Both the position numbers and the translations under genes were made by a program. DNA of 31,650 bases from an uncultured Clostridia bacterium. GTDB lineage: Bacteria > Bacillota > Clostridia > Oscillospirales > Oscillospiraceae. The stretch covers positions 1 to 31,650 of the forward strand of contig CALERM010000054.1 of assembly GCA_937907715.1 (NCBI GenBank), written 5' to 3'. The first letter of the stretch is position 1. Each line of letters opens with the position of its first letter. The notes under the pieces were generated by a model. That model made no database searches and was not told the DNA's origin. It saw only the letters and a list, made by a program, of their open reading frames with translations. Shown piece by piece: positions 15,768 to 23,329 of the stretch.

Positions 15768-16760
15768 TTATTCTTCGCGGGAGGACTCATACAGTGCGAG
15801 TGCCCGGCGGCACAGATCTGCAAAGTCCTCGCGCACCGACGCGGGGAATACGATCTCCGCCTGCTCGCCGAAGCCTGCCAGCCAGCCGTAGAAAACGGGA
15901 GACAGGACAATCTCGGTGGTAAACGTGAAGTGACTGTCACCGTCCGGCACAAGCATGGCGCTTTTTCCGAAGCGGTCGATGACGATACCGGCGAGGCAAT
16001 TGCGGAAGCGGAGCTTCACCTGCTGCGGCGTGCCGGAGAACATGCCGAAGACGGTTTTGCCGTAGCGGGTCAGGTCGAGCTGCTTTGCCTGCTCGGTGAT
16101 GATGCGGGGCTTTTTGGTGATGGCGAGCTTTGCCATTTTGTCGACGCGGTAGTGTGTCAGCCCGTGACGCTCGGAGTGGGCGATCAGGTAATAGTTTTCG
16201 TTGTCCCAGACCAGTGCGTAGGGACTGGCAAAATACTCACCCGGGCGCTCGTGCTTGCGCCGGTCTACGCCCCAGTCAAAATAGCGGAAGCGAATCTGCT
16301 TGTTGTCCGCGATTGCCTCATGAATGCGGTCAACGGTGTAGTAGATGCTCTCGTTCATCGACTTGACGCGGTCGCGGACGGTGATCTGCCGCTCGAGCTG
16401 CGCCGCCTGGTAGCTGCTGCAAAGCGTCGAGAGCTTTTCGATCAATGTGACGGATTTGCGCTCGGACAAGAATTTACTTGCCTGCACGGCGCCCGCCAGC
16501 AGCTTCAGCTCCGCCAGCTCAAACGGGCGCGAGGCAAGGAAGTATCCGCCGCCGGGTCCCTTTTGCAGCACGATATCCATGCCGAACTCCTGCAAACAGG
16601 CAATATCGCCATAGACGCTCTTGCGCTCGGCGCGGATGCCGCGCGCGGCAAGGTAGGATACAATATCCTGCATGGAAAGAATGTGCTGCTCGTCCGACTG
16701 CGTTTCAAAGAGTTCTTTGAGATACAAAAGTTTCAGCTTCTGATTTTCAGACCGCGGCAT
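15768..16760 (-). CDS. WYL-domain transcriptional regulator
   Basis: The 330-residue protein has an N-terminal helix-turn-helix (about 8-65, including 'RKSVYGDIACLQEFG'). A central WYL domain (about 140-220) contains 'NYYLIAHSERHGLTHYRVDKM', and a C-terminal WCX domain follows (about 235-320). WYL regulators bind nucleic acids or nucleotides as signals, and some (PafBC, DriD) respond to DNA damage. The ATG at 16760 is chosen because GGGAGGG is eight bases upstream; the ATG at 16766 is only two bases from it. It is divergent from the gene for endonuclease IV, a DNA-repair enzyme, so a damage-linked role is a reasonable guess. Confidence 0.88.
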   Translation of the reverse strand: MPRSENQKLKLLYLKELFETQSDEQHILSMQDIVSYLAARGIRAERKSVYGDIACLQEFGMDIVLQKGPGGGYFLASRPFELAELKLLAGAVQASKFLSERKSVTLIEKLSTLCSSYQAAQLERQITVRDRVKSMNESIYYTVDRIHEAIADNKQIRFRYFDWGVDRRKHERPGEYFASPYALVWDNENYYLIAHSERHGLTHYRVDKMAKLAITKKPRIITEQAKQLDLTRYGKTVFGMFSGTPQQVKLRFRNCLAGIVIDRFGKSAMLVPDGDSHFTFTTEIVLSPVFYGWLAGFGEQAEIVFPASVREDFADLCRRALALYESSREE

Positions 16761-16785
16761 CTGCATCGCCCTCCCTTATATCTGG

Positions 16786-16814
16786 ATTTTACCTGAAAAA
16801 AGGAAAGTTGACAA
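16786..16814 (-). promoter_or_regulatory. Promoter of the WYL regulator gene
   Basis: On the minus strand TTGTCA (16814-16809) and TAAAAT (16791-16786) are 17 bases apart. A perfect dyad, GCGTTT-TGT-AAACGC (16816-16830), abuts the -35 on its upstream side and could be an operator for this gene or for nfo. Confidence 0.65.
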
Positions 16815-16872
16815 GGCGTTTTGTAAACGCTGCGGCAGGATTTAAGAAAATTTTACAAATTAGGAGAAAAGT

Positions 16873-17721
16873 ATGCAATATATCGGCTGTCACCTGTCCT
16901 CGTCGAAGGGCTTTGCCGCCATGGGCAAGGTCGCGCTTTCCATCGGCGCAAACACATTTCAGTTTTTTACCCGCAATCCCAGAGGCGGCGCGGCGAGGGA
17001 GATTGACCCGCAGGACGCGCAGGCGCTGGTGATGATGCAGCATAGCGGCGCAATCGGAAAAATCGTCGCCCACGCGCCGTATACGCTCAATCCCTGCGCA
17101 AGAGAGGAAAAGACGCTGGACTTCGCCCGGCGAACCATGCGCGACGATCTGCACCGGATGGAGCTTGTGCCGGGAAATTTTTATAATTTCCATCCCGGAA
17201 GCCACGTTGGGCAGGGAACGGAAGAAGGCATCCGGAAAATTGCCGAGACGCTCGATGCCTCGATGTTCGAGGGGCAGACGACCACGGTGCTGCTGGAGAC
17301 GATGGCGGGCAAGGGCACGGAGGTCGGCGGACGGTTTGAGGAGCTTCGGGCGATTATTGACCGCACGGCGATGCAGGAAAAGCTCGGTGTGTGCCTCGAT
17401 ACGTGTCATGTCAGCGATGCCGGCTATGACATCGCGGGAAATCTGGAGGCGGTGCTGGAGGAATTTGACCGGGTCATCGGTCTTTCGAAGCTTCACGCGC
17501 TGCATCTCAACGACAGCAAAAATCCCTGCGGCGCGCACAAGGACCGGCACGAACGGCTCGGAGAAGGCTATCTCGGCATGGAGACGTTTTACAGGATCGT
17601 GGAGCATCCGGCGCTGCGGGGGCTTCCGATGATTCTGGAGACGCCCAACGAGCTGCCCGGCTATGCGGCGGAGATTGCGCGGCTTCGCGCATATGACGCG
17701 GCAAACGCAAACAAATTGTGA
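16873..17721 (+). CDS. nfo: Endonuclease IV (AP endonuclease)
   Basis: Endonuclease IV cuts DNA at abasic sites in base-excision repair. The 282-residue product matches the family in length and zinc-ligand motifs. 'YNFHPGSHVGQG' lies near residue 103, 'VLLETMAGKGTEVG' near 140, 'GVCLDTCHVSDAGYD' near 175, and 'LHLNDSKNPCGAHKDRHERLGEG' is split around residue 215-235. 'ILETPNE' near 255 completes the site. The ATG follows GGAG at a good distance. No clear plus-strand promoter was found in the 112-base gap shared with the WYL gene, although TTGACA occurs at 16808. Confidence 0.95.
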   Translation: MQYIGCHLSSSKGFAAMGKVALSIGANTFQFFTRNPRGGAAREIDPQDAQALVMMQHSGAIGKIVAHAPYTLNPCAREEKTLDFARRTMRDDLHRMELVPGNFYNFHPGSHVGQGTEEGIRKIAETLDASMFEGQTTTVLLETMAGKGTEVGGRFEELRAIIDRTAMQEKLGVCLDTCHVSDAGYDIAGNLEAVLEEFDRVIGLSKLHALHLNDSKNPCGAHKDRHERLGEGYLGMETFYRIVEHPALRGLPMILETPNELPGYAAEIARLRAYDAANANKL

Positions 17722-17738
17722 AGATATTCTTAAGCTTC

Positions 17739-17767
17739 TTGACGGATTTTTTCTGATATGGTACTTT
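17739..17767 (+). promoter_or_regulatory. Putative promoter of the AI-2E family gene
   Basis: TTGACG (17739-17744), 17 bases, TACTTT (17762-17767). It lies between the nfo stop (17721) and the GGGAGGG ribosome site near 17795. Confidence 0.55.
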
Positions 17768-17807
17768 AAGTTGTAACCGAAACCGGACGAGAATGGGAGG
17801 GACGCGC

Positions 17808-19091
17808 ATGCACGAGCAGCACGACCGGCGATATTTCAAATGGGGGCTTACCGCCCTGACGGTCATATTCATCAGCATTCTGCTGGTGGTGATTTTTACG
17901 AATCTTCCGGGCTTTTTTTCGCTCCTGAGCGCGATCGGAAAGATTCTCTCGCCGCTGGTGTCGGGCATTGTGATTGCGTTTTTATTAAACCCGATCGTGA
18001 ACTTCGTCGACCTGCGGCTGCGGCCGCTGCTGGAAAAGCGGGGAGTGAAAGCCTCGAAGGCGTATAAAATCAGCCGCGGCATTTCGCTCGTTTTCGCATT
18101 CATCTTTGCTGCGTTCATCGTCTATGCGTTTTTCTCAATGCTGGTGCCGCAGCTCTATGAGAGCGTGATGAGCATCATCGACAGCGCGCCGGAATACTAT
18201 CAGAGTCTGGAAAAATGGGCGGTCAATGTGCTGGAGGACAACCCCGAAATCCGGACGTATGTGGAAAAAGCGCTCAATACGGTGCAGACCTATGTGGAGA
18301 ACTGGGTCAGGACGAGCTTCCTGAGCGATGTGCAGAAGCTGCTTGCCACACTCACAACGTCTGTCATGGCGGTCGTCAAGTCGATCACGAACTTCATCAT
18401 CGGTCTGGTCGCGTCGATCTACATTCTCTGGTCGAAGGACACGTTCCAGGCACAGGCGAAGAAGATGGTCGTCGCGGCGTGTAAGCCGGAGGCGGCAAAT
18501 CATCTGCTGGATCTGGGCAGCAGCATCAACCGGATTTTCTCGGGCTTCATCATCGGCAAGATCATCGACTCGGTAATTATCGGCGTGCTGTGCTACATCT
18601 GCATGACGCTTATGAAGATGCCGTATACGGCGCTGATTGCGACGATTGTCGGCGTGACGAACGTCATTCCGGTGTTCGGTCCGTTCATCGGCGCGGTGCC
18701 GAGCGCCTTGATCATTCTGCTGGTAGACCCGCTGCAGGCGTTCTATTTCATCATCTTCATCATCGTTTTGCAGCAGGTGGACGGCAACGTCATCGGTCCC
18801 AAGATTCTCGGCAATACCGTCGGCATCTCGGGCTTCTGGGTGCTCATTTCGATCACGATTGCAGCGGGCATCTTCGGCTTTGCGGGGATGCTGCTGGGCG
18901 TGCCGGTGTTCGCGGTGATTTACCTCATCATCAGCGACATTGTAAACTCCGCGCTGCGCAAGAAGCAGAAGACAACCATCACCGGCGAGTATTACGATAT
19001 TCGCGAGGTTGCCGACCTCGACCGCAAAGCGGAGGCTGCGCAGCAGACCGCGGCAGAGAAAGCGCCGAGTCAGGAGCCGAAATCCGTATAG
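17808..19091 (+). CDS. AI-2E family transporter (YtvI/PerM-like membrane protein)
   Basis: The 427-residue product has about seven to eight membrane helices: two near 15-65, one near 95-115, then a cluster from about 200 to 375. The family block 'GNVIGPKILGNTVGISGFW' lies near 325-345, followed by a Gly-rich helix pair. A soluble stretch (about 120-190) links the first three helices to the rest, as usual. Members include exporters of the AI-2 signal and Na+/H+ antiporters, so the substrate is open. The ATG at 17808 fits the GGGAGGG site; the ATG at 17793 precedes that site. The C-terminus is a charged cytoplasmic tail. Confidence 0.87.
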   Translation: MHEQHDRRYFKWGLTALTVIFISILLVVIFTNLPGFFSLLSAIGKILSPLVSGIVIAFLLNPIVNFVDLRLRPLLEKRGVKASKAYKISRGISLVFAFIFAAFIVYAFFSMLVPQLYESVMSIIDSAPEYYQSLEKWAVNVLEDNPEIRTYVEKALNTVQTYVENWVRTSFLSDVQKLLATLTTSVMAVVKSITNFIIGLVASIYILWSKDTFQAQAKKMVVAACKPEAANHLLDLGSSINRIFSGFIIGKIIDSVIIGVLCYICMTLMKMPYTALIATIVGVTNVIPVFGPFIGAVPSALIILLVDPLQAFYFIIFIIVLQQVDGNVIGPKILGNTVGISGFWVLISITIAAGIFGFAGMLLGVPVFAVIYLIISDIVNSALRKKQKTTITGEYYDIREVADLDRKAEAAQQTAAEKAPSQEPKSV

Positions 19092-19102
19092 CAACAGGAA
19101 AG

Positions 19103-19127
19103 AAGCTGCTGCACGTGCAGCGGCTTC
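19103..19127. repeat. Left 25-base copy of a direct repeat (hairpin)
   Basis: This 25-base sequence recurs without change at 19384-19408. It is itself a near-perfect palindrome (12-bp arms, one G-T pair) built around GCACGTGC. It lies 11 bases after the AI-2E gene's stop, where a terminator would be expected, but is followed by GGTGTGC rather than T residues. Confidence 0.9.
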
Positions 19128-19383
19128 GGTGTGCAAATAACCTCGTAGAGTTTCGCCCCACAGGGCGAAATAAAATGAAAATTCATGTTATCCGGCGGCT
19201 TTGCCGACCGGACTGGACAGCCGTTAGCGGCTTTGCCGCTTACGGATGTCGCGTACTCCTTGCGGGTAAATATACTGATCGCCTCGCAAGTGTGGAATTT
19301 GTGCGCTTTTGGCGCACAAATTATGCGCGCAGTCGAGGCGCAGTCCCTTTTGTCCCAAAAGCGCCAGCTTTTTGGACAGTCTC
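19128..19383. mobile_element. 256-base hairpin-rich element, possibly inserted into a terminator
   Basis: No gene is visible. At least six hairpins are packed together: 19151-19158/19163-19170 (loop CACA); 19191-19199/19203-19212 (one bulged A); 19221-19231/19235-19245 (loop TTT, one mismatch); 19259-19264/19285-19290; 19296-19306/19312-19322 (perfect 11 bp); 19347-19352/19356-19361 with outer GGCG/CGCC. Identical 25-base repeats flank the stretch, as if insertion had duplicated the target, though I see no terminal inverted repeats. Alternatives are a structured leader RNA for the downstream FHA-ftsW gene or a REP-like palindromic cluster. Calling it mobile is an inference from the flanking repeats. 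Confidence 0.45.
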
Positions 19384-19412
19384 AAGCTGCTGCACGTGCA
19401 GCGGCTTCTTTT
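19384..19412 (+). terminator. Right copy of the repeat, a complete terminator 22 bases before the FHA-FtsW gene
   Basis: The second copy of the 25-base hairpin (19384-19408) is followed by TTTTG, giving a full stem plus T-run. It ends just before the AGGAGGG ribosome site of the next gene. It may be the original terminator of the AI-2E gene, or work as an attenuator in the leader of the FHA-ftsW operon. Confidence 0.6.
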
Positions 19413-19433
19413 GAATCCAAACAGGAGGGTATC

Positions 19434-21152
19434 ATGCAGCAGGCGCTGGAGACTTTTTTGAATACGATCGAATCGACGCCTTCGCTTCTGGCGCTGGACG
19501 GCGCGCTGCGTTATGTTTTTCCGGCACTGGCACTCGTGATTCTGCTGCGGTGCGGGAAGTCGCTGCTGCTGTTCCGGCGCGAGCCGGAGGTCTGGGCGTG
19601 GCTTGCCGGTCCCACCGGCGACCGCATCCCCGTTATGCACTGGGAGAGCCTGATCGGGCGGGGAAAGGGCTGTGATGTGACGCTGGAATATCCGACAATC
19701 TCGCGCACGCACGCGGTGCTGACACGCTATGACGACGGCAGCTGGACCATCATGGATGCGGGTTCGACCGGGGGCGTGCAGGTCAACGGGAAACCGGCGC
19801 AGCTGGCGGTCGTGCAGTTCGGGGACGTTTTGTCCTTCGGCGGCGTTGATTTTACGCTCGTTCCCATCACGCAGGAGCAGGAGCGCATCCAGGCGGAGGC
19901 AAGAACCCGCCGGGCGGTGGTGCGCCCATGGCTGACGCTTCTGGTGCTGACGCTTTATCAGCTGCTCGCCTGTATGCAGCTGTGTGTACATCTGCCGGAA
20001 AACGGCGGGCAGATTCTGCCGGGCTTTCTGGCGCTGATTGCGATGCAGTGGGGGCTTTTTGCGCTGCTGCGGCTGGCAAGAAGACGGAGCTTTGACGTGG
20101 AGACCGTCGCGTTTTTCCTGACGACGATGGGCTTGTGTGTCGTCTCGACCTCCGCACCGGAGGCAATCCGGAAGGAGCTGATTGCCGTCGCGTGCGGCAT
20201 TTTCGCGTATCTGGCGGTCAGCTGGAGCCTGCGCGATCTGGAGCGGGCGAAGAAAATCCGGTATCTGGCGGCGGCAGGCGGTATTTTGCTGCTGGCGGCA
20301 AATCTGGTGCTGGGCGTGGAAAAATTCGGCGCGAAGAACTGGATGCAGCTTGGCGGCATTTCGTTCCAGCCGTCAGAGCTGGTCAAAATCTGCTTTGTGT
20401 TCGCGGGCGCGTCTACCCTGCAGCGCCTGATGGCAAAGCGGAACCTGATTCTGTTCATCGGCTACTCGGCGGCAATCTGCGGCTGCCTGGCGCTGATGAA
20501 CGACTTCGGCACGGCAATTATCTTTTTTGTGACGTTTTTGATCATCGCGTTTCTGCGTTCGGGCAATTTTGCAACCATCGCGCTTGCCTGCGCGGGAACG
20601 GGCTTTGCGGGCGTGCTGGCGCTGCAATTCAAGCCCTACGCCATGAAGCGCTTTTCCGCGTGGGGACATGTCTGGGAGAACGCCAGCTCGACCGGCTACT
20701 CGCAGACGCGCGCTTTGATGTGCATTGCCTCGGGCGGTTTATTCGGACTCGGCGCGGGCAAGGGGTGGCTGCATCATGTGGGCGCGGCGGACACCGATCT
20801 GGTGTTCGCGCTTGTGAGCGAGGAGTGGGGACTGCTGCTGGCGGCGCTCTGCGTTGCGGCAATTGTGCTGCTGGCGGCGTTTGTGGTGCGCTCGCTGCCG
20901 CAGGGAAGAAGCTGCTTCTACGCCATCGGCGCGGCAAGCGCGGTGACAATCTACGTAGTGCAGGCGATGCTCAACGTTTTCGGCACGACGGATATTCTGC
21001 CGCTGACCGGCGTGACGTTCCCGTTCGTATCCAACGGCGGCTCGAGCATGATCTGCGTCTGGGGGCTTCTTGCCTTCATCAAGGCGGCGGACACGCGGCA
21101 GAACGCAAGCTTTGCGATCCGGCTTCCAAAGCGGAAGGAGGCGGCGGCATGA
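19434..21152 (+). CDS. FHA-domain fusion to FtsW/RodA/SpoVE-type glycan polymerase
   Basis: The 572-residue protein starts with a membrane helix (about 27-47). A forkhead-associated domain follows (about 65-145) with 'IGRG' (74-77), 'SRTH' (90-93) and 'VNG' (117-119). About ten SEDS membrane helices run from 165 to 550. SEDS motifs are 'WMQLGGISFQPSEL' (303-316), 'NDFGTA' (356-361), 'SGGLFGLGAGKGW' (433-445), 'TDLVFALVSEEWG' (454-466; Asp455 aligns with the catalytic Asp) and 'FPFVSNGGSS' (529-538). SEDS proteins polymerise lipid II with a partner class B PBP, here encoded next. FHA domains bind phosphothreonine, so kinase control of wall synthesis is implied. The usual Asn in the 'STNG' loop is Gly here. 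ATG 19434 follows AGGAGGG. Confidence 0.92.
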   Translation: MQQALETFLNTIESTPSLLALDGALRYVFPALALVILLRCGKSLLLFRREPEVWAWLAGPTGDRIPVMHWESLIGRGKGCDVTLEYPTISRTHAVLTRYDDGSWTIMDAGSTGGVQVNGKPAQLAVVQFGDVLSFGGVDFTLVPITQEQERIQAEARTRRAVVRPWLTLLVLTLYQLLACMQLCVHLPENGGQILPGFLALIAMQWGLFALLRLARRRSFDVETVAFFLTTMGLCVVSTSAPEAIRKELIAVACGIFAYLAVSWSLRDLERAKKIRYLAAAGGILLLAANLVLGVEKFGAKNWMQLGGISFQPSELVKICFVFAGASTLQRLMAKRNLILFIGYSAAICGCLALMNDFGTAIIFFVTFLIIAFLRSGNFATIALACAGTGFAGVLALQFKPYAMKRFSAWGHVWENASSTGYSQTRALMCIASGGLFGLGAGKGWLHHVGAADTDLVFALVSEEWGLLLAALCVAAIVLLAAFVVRSLPQGRSCFYAIGAASAVTIYVVQAMLNVFGTTDILPLTGVTFPFVSNGGSSMICVWGLLAFIKAADTRQNASFAIRLPKRKEAAA

Positions 21153-22519
21153 AAAAAATCTCCAGGCGCGCGCTTCTGGCGCTGGCGCTGGCAGTTACGC
21201 TGCTGGCGGGACTGCTGGTTTTCTTCGGAGAATATTTTGTCGAAGCGAAAGCGTGGGTGACATTTCCCGGCAGCCCGCATGTGTATACGGGCGTAAACCC
21301 CGACTGCGGGAAAATTTACGACCGGGCGGGCGCGCTGCTGCTCAACACCAACGACGGCAGAGTCTACAGCGCCGACGAAGCGGTCCGGCGGGCGACGCTT
21401 CACCTGCTGGGCGACCGCGACGGCTATATCAGCGCGCCACTGCTGCAAACCTACGCCTCCAAAATGATCGGCTTTGACGTGGTGAACGGGCTTTATACAG
21501 ACCAGCCCGGAAGCGTTGCAGCGAGACTTACCATCAGCGCTGCCGTACAGACCGCGGCGCAGCAGGCGCTCTCCGGCTACCGGGGAACGATCGGCGTGTA
21601 TAACTACAAAACGGGTGAGATTCTCTGCGCGGTGACGTCTCCGAGCTACGACCCGGACCATGTGCCGGACGTGGCAAACGACACAACCGGAAGCTATGAG
21701 GGCGTGTATGTCAACCGCTTTTTTGACGCCGCGTATACGCCGGGCTCGATTTTCAAGCTCGTGACGGCGGCAGCTGCGCTGGAAACCATCGAGGGCGTGC
21801 AGTCGCGCACGTTCCAGTGCAGCGGCAGAACCATCATCGGCGGGCAGGAGATCATCTGCAACGGCGTGCATGGAAGTCTTGATCTTGCCGGGGCGCTGGC
21901 GCATTCGTGCAATGTTGCCTTCGGAGAGCTTGCTGCAGAGCTGGGCGCGGAAGTCCTGCAGGAGTATGCCGAGAAGCTGGGGCTGACGGGAAGCATTTCC
22001 TGCGAAGGCTACAAAACGGCGCCCGGAAAGATCGAACTGAGCGGCGCGGACGACGGCGACGTCGCGTGGGCGGGCATCGGGCAATATACCGATCAGGTCG
22101 GCGCGCTGGCGTTTTTGCGCTATATGGGCGCGATTGCAAACGGCGGCAGTGCGGCAGAGCCCTATCTCATGCAGCGCGTAAGAAAGGGCGACGACATTAC
22201 CTATGAGGCGGAAACGGAAGTCTCTTCGGCAATGCTCCAGCCGGAAACCGCCGGAACACTGACAAAGCTCATGCGAAACGATGTGCAGACGGTCTACGGC
22301 GACTGGCAGTTCGGAGGACTTTCCGTCTGCGCCAAATCCGGCACGGCAGAGCGCGAAGGGCAGACGGCAAACGCAATGTTTGCGGGCTTCGTGCTGGACG
22401 AATCCTGCCCGGTGGCGTTCGTGGTGTTCGTGGAAAACGGCGGCGCAGGCAGCACGGTTGCGGCACCCATGGCAGCAAAGGTGCTCGACGCCTGCGCGCA
22501 GGTATTGGCGGCAGAATAA
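21149..22519 (+). CDS. Class B penicillin-binding protein (PbpA-like transpeptidase)
   Basis: The 456-residue product has an N-terminal membrane anchor (about 8-28), a short pedestal (to about 145) and a transpeptidase domain. The domain carries all three active-site motifs: 'SIFK' (nucleophile Ser200), 'SCN' (253-255) and 'KSGT' (396-399). It crosslinks peptidoglycan stem peptides outside the membrane. It is shorter than PBP2/PBP3 of Bacillus and lacks PASTA repeats, resembling actinobacterial PbpA in size. The start overlaps the SEDS gene's stop (ATGA) after AGGAGG, fitting an equimolar SEDS-bPBP pair. Confidence 0.92.
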   Translation: MKKISRRALLALALAVTLLAGLLVFFGEYFVEAKAWVTFPGSPHVYTGVNPDCGKIYDRAGALLLNTNDGRVYSADEAVRRATLHLLGDRDGYISAPLLQTYASKMIGFDVVNGLYTDQPGSVAARLTISAAVQTAAQQALSGYRGTIGVYNYKTGEILCAVTSPSYDPDHVPDVANDTTGSYEGVYVNRFFDAAYTPGSIFKLVTAAAALETIEGVQSRTFQCSGRTIIGGQEIICNGVHGSLDLAGALAHSCNVAFGELAAELGAEVLQEYAEKLGLTGSISCEGYKTAPGKIELSGADDGDVAWAGIGQYTDQVGALAFLRYMGAIANGGSAAEPYLMQRVRKGDDITYEAETEVSSAMLQPETAGTLTKLMRNDVQTVYGDWQFGGLSVCAKSGTAEREGQTANAMFAGFVLDESCPVAFVVFVENGGAGSTVAAPMAAKVLDACAQVLAAE

Positions 22520-22526
22520 CAGAAGG

Positions 22527-22548
22527 ACGCGGCGCAAGCCGCGTTTTT
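22527..22548 (+). terminator. Rho-independent terminator of the FHA-FtsW/PBP operon
   Basis: ACGCGGC (22527-22533) pairs with GCCGCGT (22538-22544) around GCAA, followed by a run of five T residues (22544-22548). It ends one base before the next promoter's -35. Confidence 0.85.
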
Positions 22549-22549
22549 C

Positions 22550-22578
22550 TTGCGTGAGCGGCGCTTTTGTGGTATAAT
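22550..22578 (+). promoter_or_regulatory. Strong promoter of the M50-scpAB-rluB operon
   Basis: TTGCGT (22550-22555), 17 bases, consensus TATAAT (22573-22578) with the extended TGG before it. Start near 22585, ATG at 22611. Confidence 0.85.
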
Positions 22579-22610
22579 ACTTTAAATTCTTGGCATTTGG
22601 AGGCTTACGG

Positions 22611-23303
22611 ATGGACGCATTTCGCACCTGGCTGGCGCAGCTGCAATTTGACGGTGTTTGGCAGACGGCGGTGCTGGTTGCCGCGTCGCTGCTGTGCATC
22701 ACGTTTCATGAAACCTGTCATGGGCTGGCGGCATATAAGCTCGGAGACAACACGGCAAAGCGCATGGGTCGGCTGAGCCTCAATCCGCTCAAGCATGTGG
22801 ATCTGATGGGGCTTATTATGATGGCGCTGTTCCGGTTTGGCTGGGCGAAGCCCGTGCCGGTCGATATGCGGAACTTCAAAAACCCCAAGGCGGGCATGGC
22901 GCTGACGGCGCTGGCAGGACCGGTTTCGAACGTCGTGCTTGCCTACGCGGCGGTGGTTCTATGCAATTTTGTGATTTTTCTTGCCGACCGGCTCGGAAAT
23001 ACGTGGCTGCTTCTGGCGCTGGCGCAGTTTTTTGTGTATGTTGAGATCATCAGCGCGGGTCTTGCTGTTTTTAACGTGTTTCCGATTCCGCCGCTCGACG
23101 GCTCGAAGGTTTTGTTCGCGCTGCTGTCCGACCGGGCGTATGACCGGCTGATGCGGTACGAAAGATACGGCATGGGGCTTTTGATGGTGCTGCTCGTGAC
23201 CGGCGTCATTGACCGCCCGCTGAGCGCGATGCGCGACTGGCTTCTGACGTGGCTGAACAGCCTCGGCGCCTGGGGCTATACGCTGCCGAACGCCATATTC
23301 TGA
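22611..23303 (+). CDS. Site-2 protease family (M50) membrane metalloprotease
   Basis: The 230-residue protein has four to six membrane helices and the intramembrane zinc motif 'HETCH' (33-37). The second signature 'NVFPIPPLDG' (155-164) supplies the third ligand, Asp163. 'ALAGPVSNVVLAY' (101-113) is also typical. It is a short M50 protein with no PDZ domain, a type common in Firmicutes, whose substrates are unknown. The ATG at 22611 lies seven bases after TTTGGAGG; an upstream TTG is not supported. It is the first gene of the scpAB operon, and the gap to scpA is 26 bases. Confidence 0.9.
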   Translation: MDAFRTWLAQLQFDGVWQTAVLVAASLLCITFHETCHGLAAYKLGDNTAKRMGRLSLNPLKHVDLMGLIMMALFRFGWAKPVPVDMRNFKNPKAGMALTALAGPVSNVVLAYAAVVLCNFVIFLADRLGNTWLLLALAQFFVYVEIISAGLAVFNVFPIPPLDGSKVLFALLSDRAYDRLMRYERYGMGLLMVLLVTGVIDRPLSAMRDWLLTWLNSLGAWGYTLPNAIF

Positions 23304-23329
23304 GTATTCCATAAAACGGAGGGCAGTGC

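Noticed and set aside
16808..16813. TTGACA as a plus-strand -35 for nfo
   Set aside because: No acceptable -10 occurs 16-18 bases downstream. The same bases form the -35 (TTGTCA) of a good minus-strand promoter.
19103..19408. CRISPR array
   Set aside because: Only two copies of the repeat, 281 bases apart, and no cas genes in the window.
18590..19414. Plus-strand frame overlapping the AI-2E gene and the hairpin block
   Set aside because: His/Arg-rich shadow frame without a ribosome site or motif.
19185..19433. In-frame N-terminal extension of the FHA-FtsW protein into the hairpin block
   Set aside because: It would translate through strong hairpins and the terminator. The ATG at 19434 has an ideal AGGAGGG.
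20951..22702. 583-codon minus-strand frame opposite the PBP gene
   Set aside because: The plus strand encodes a complete transpeptidase with all three motifs. The minus frame also crosses the terminator and promoter at 22527-22578.
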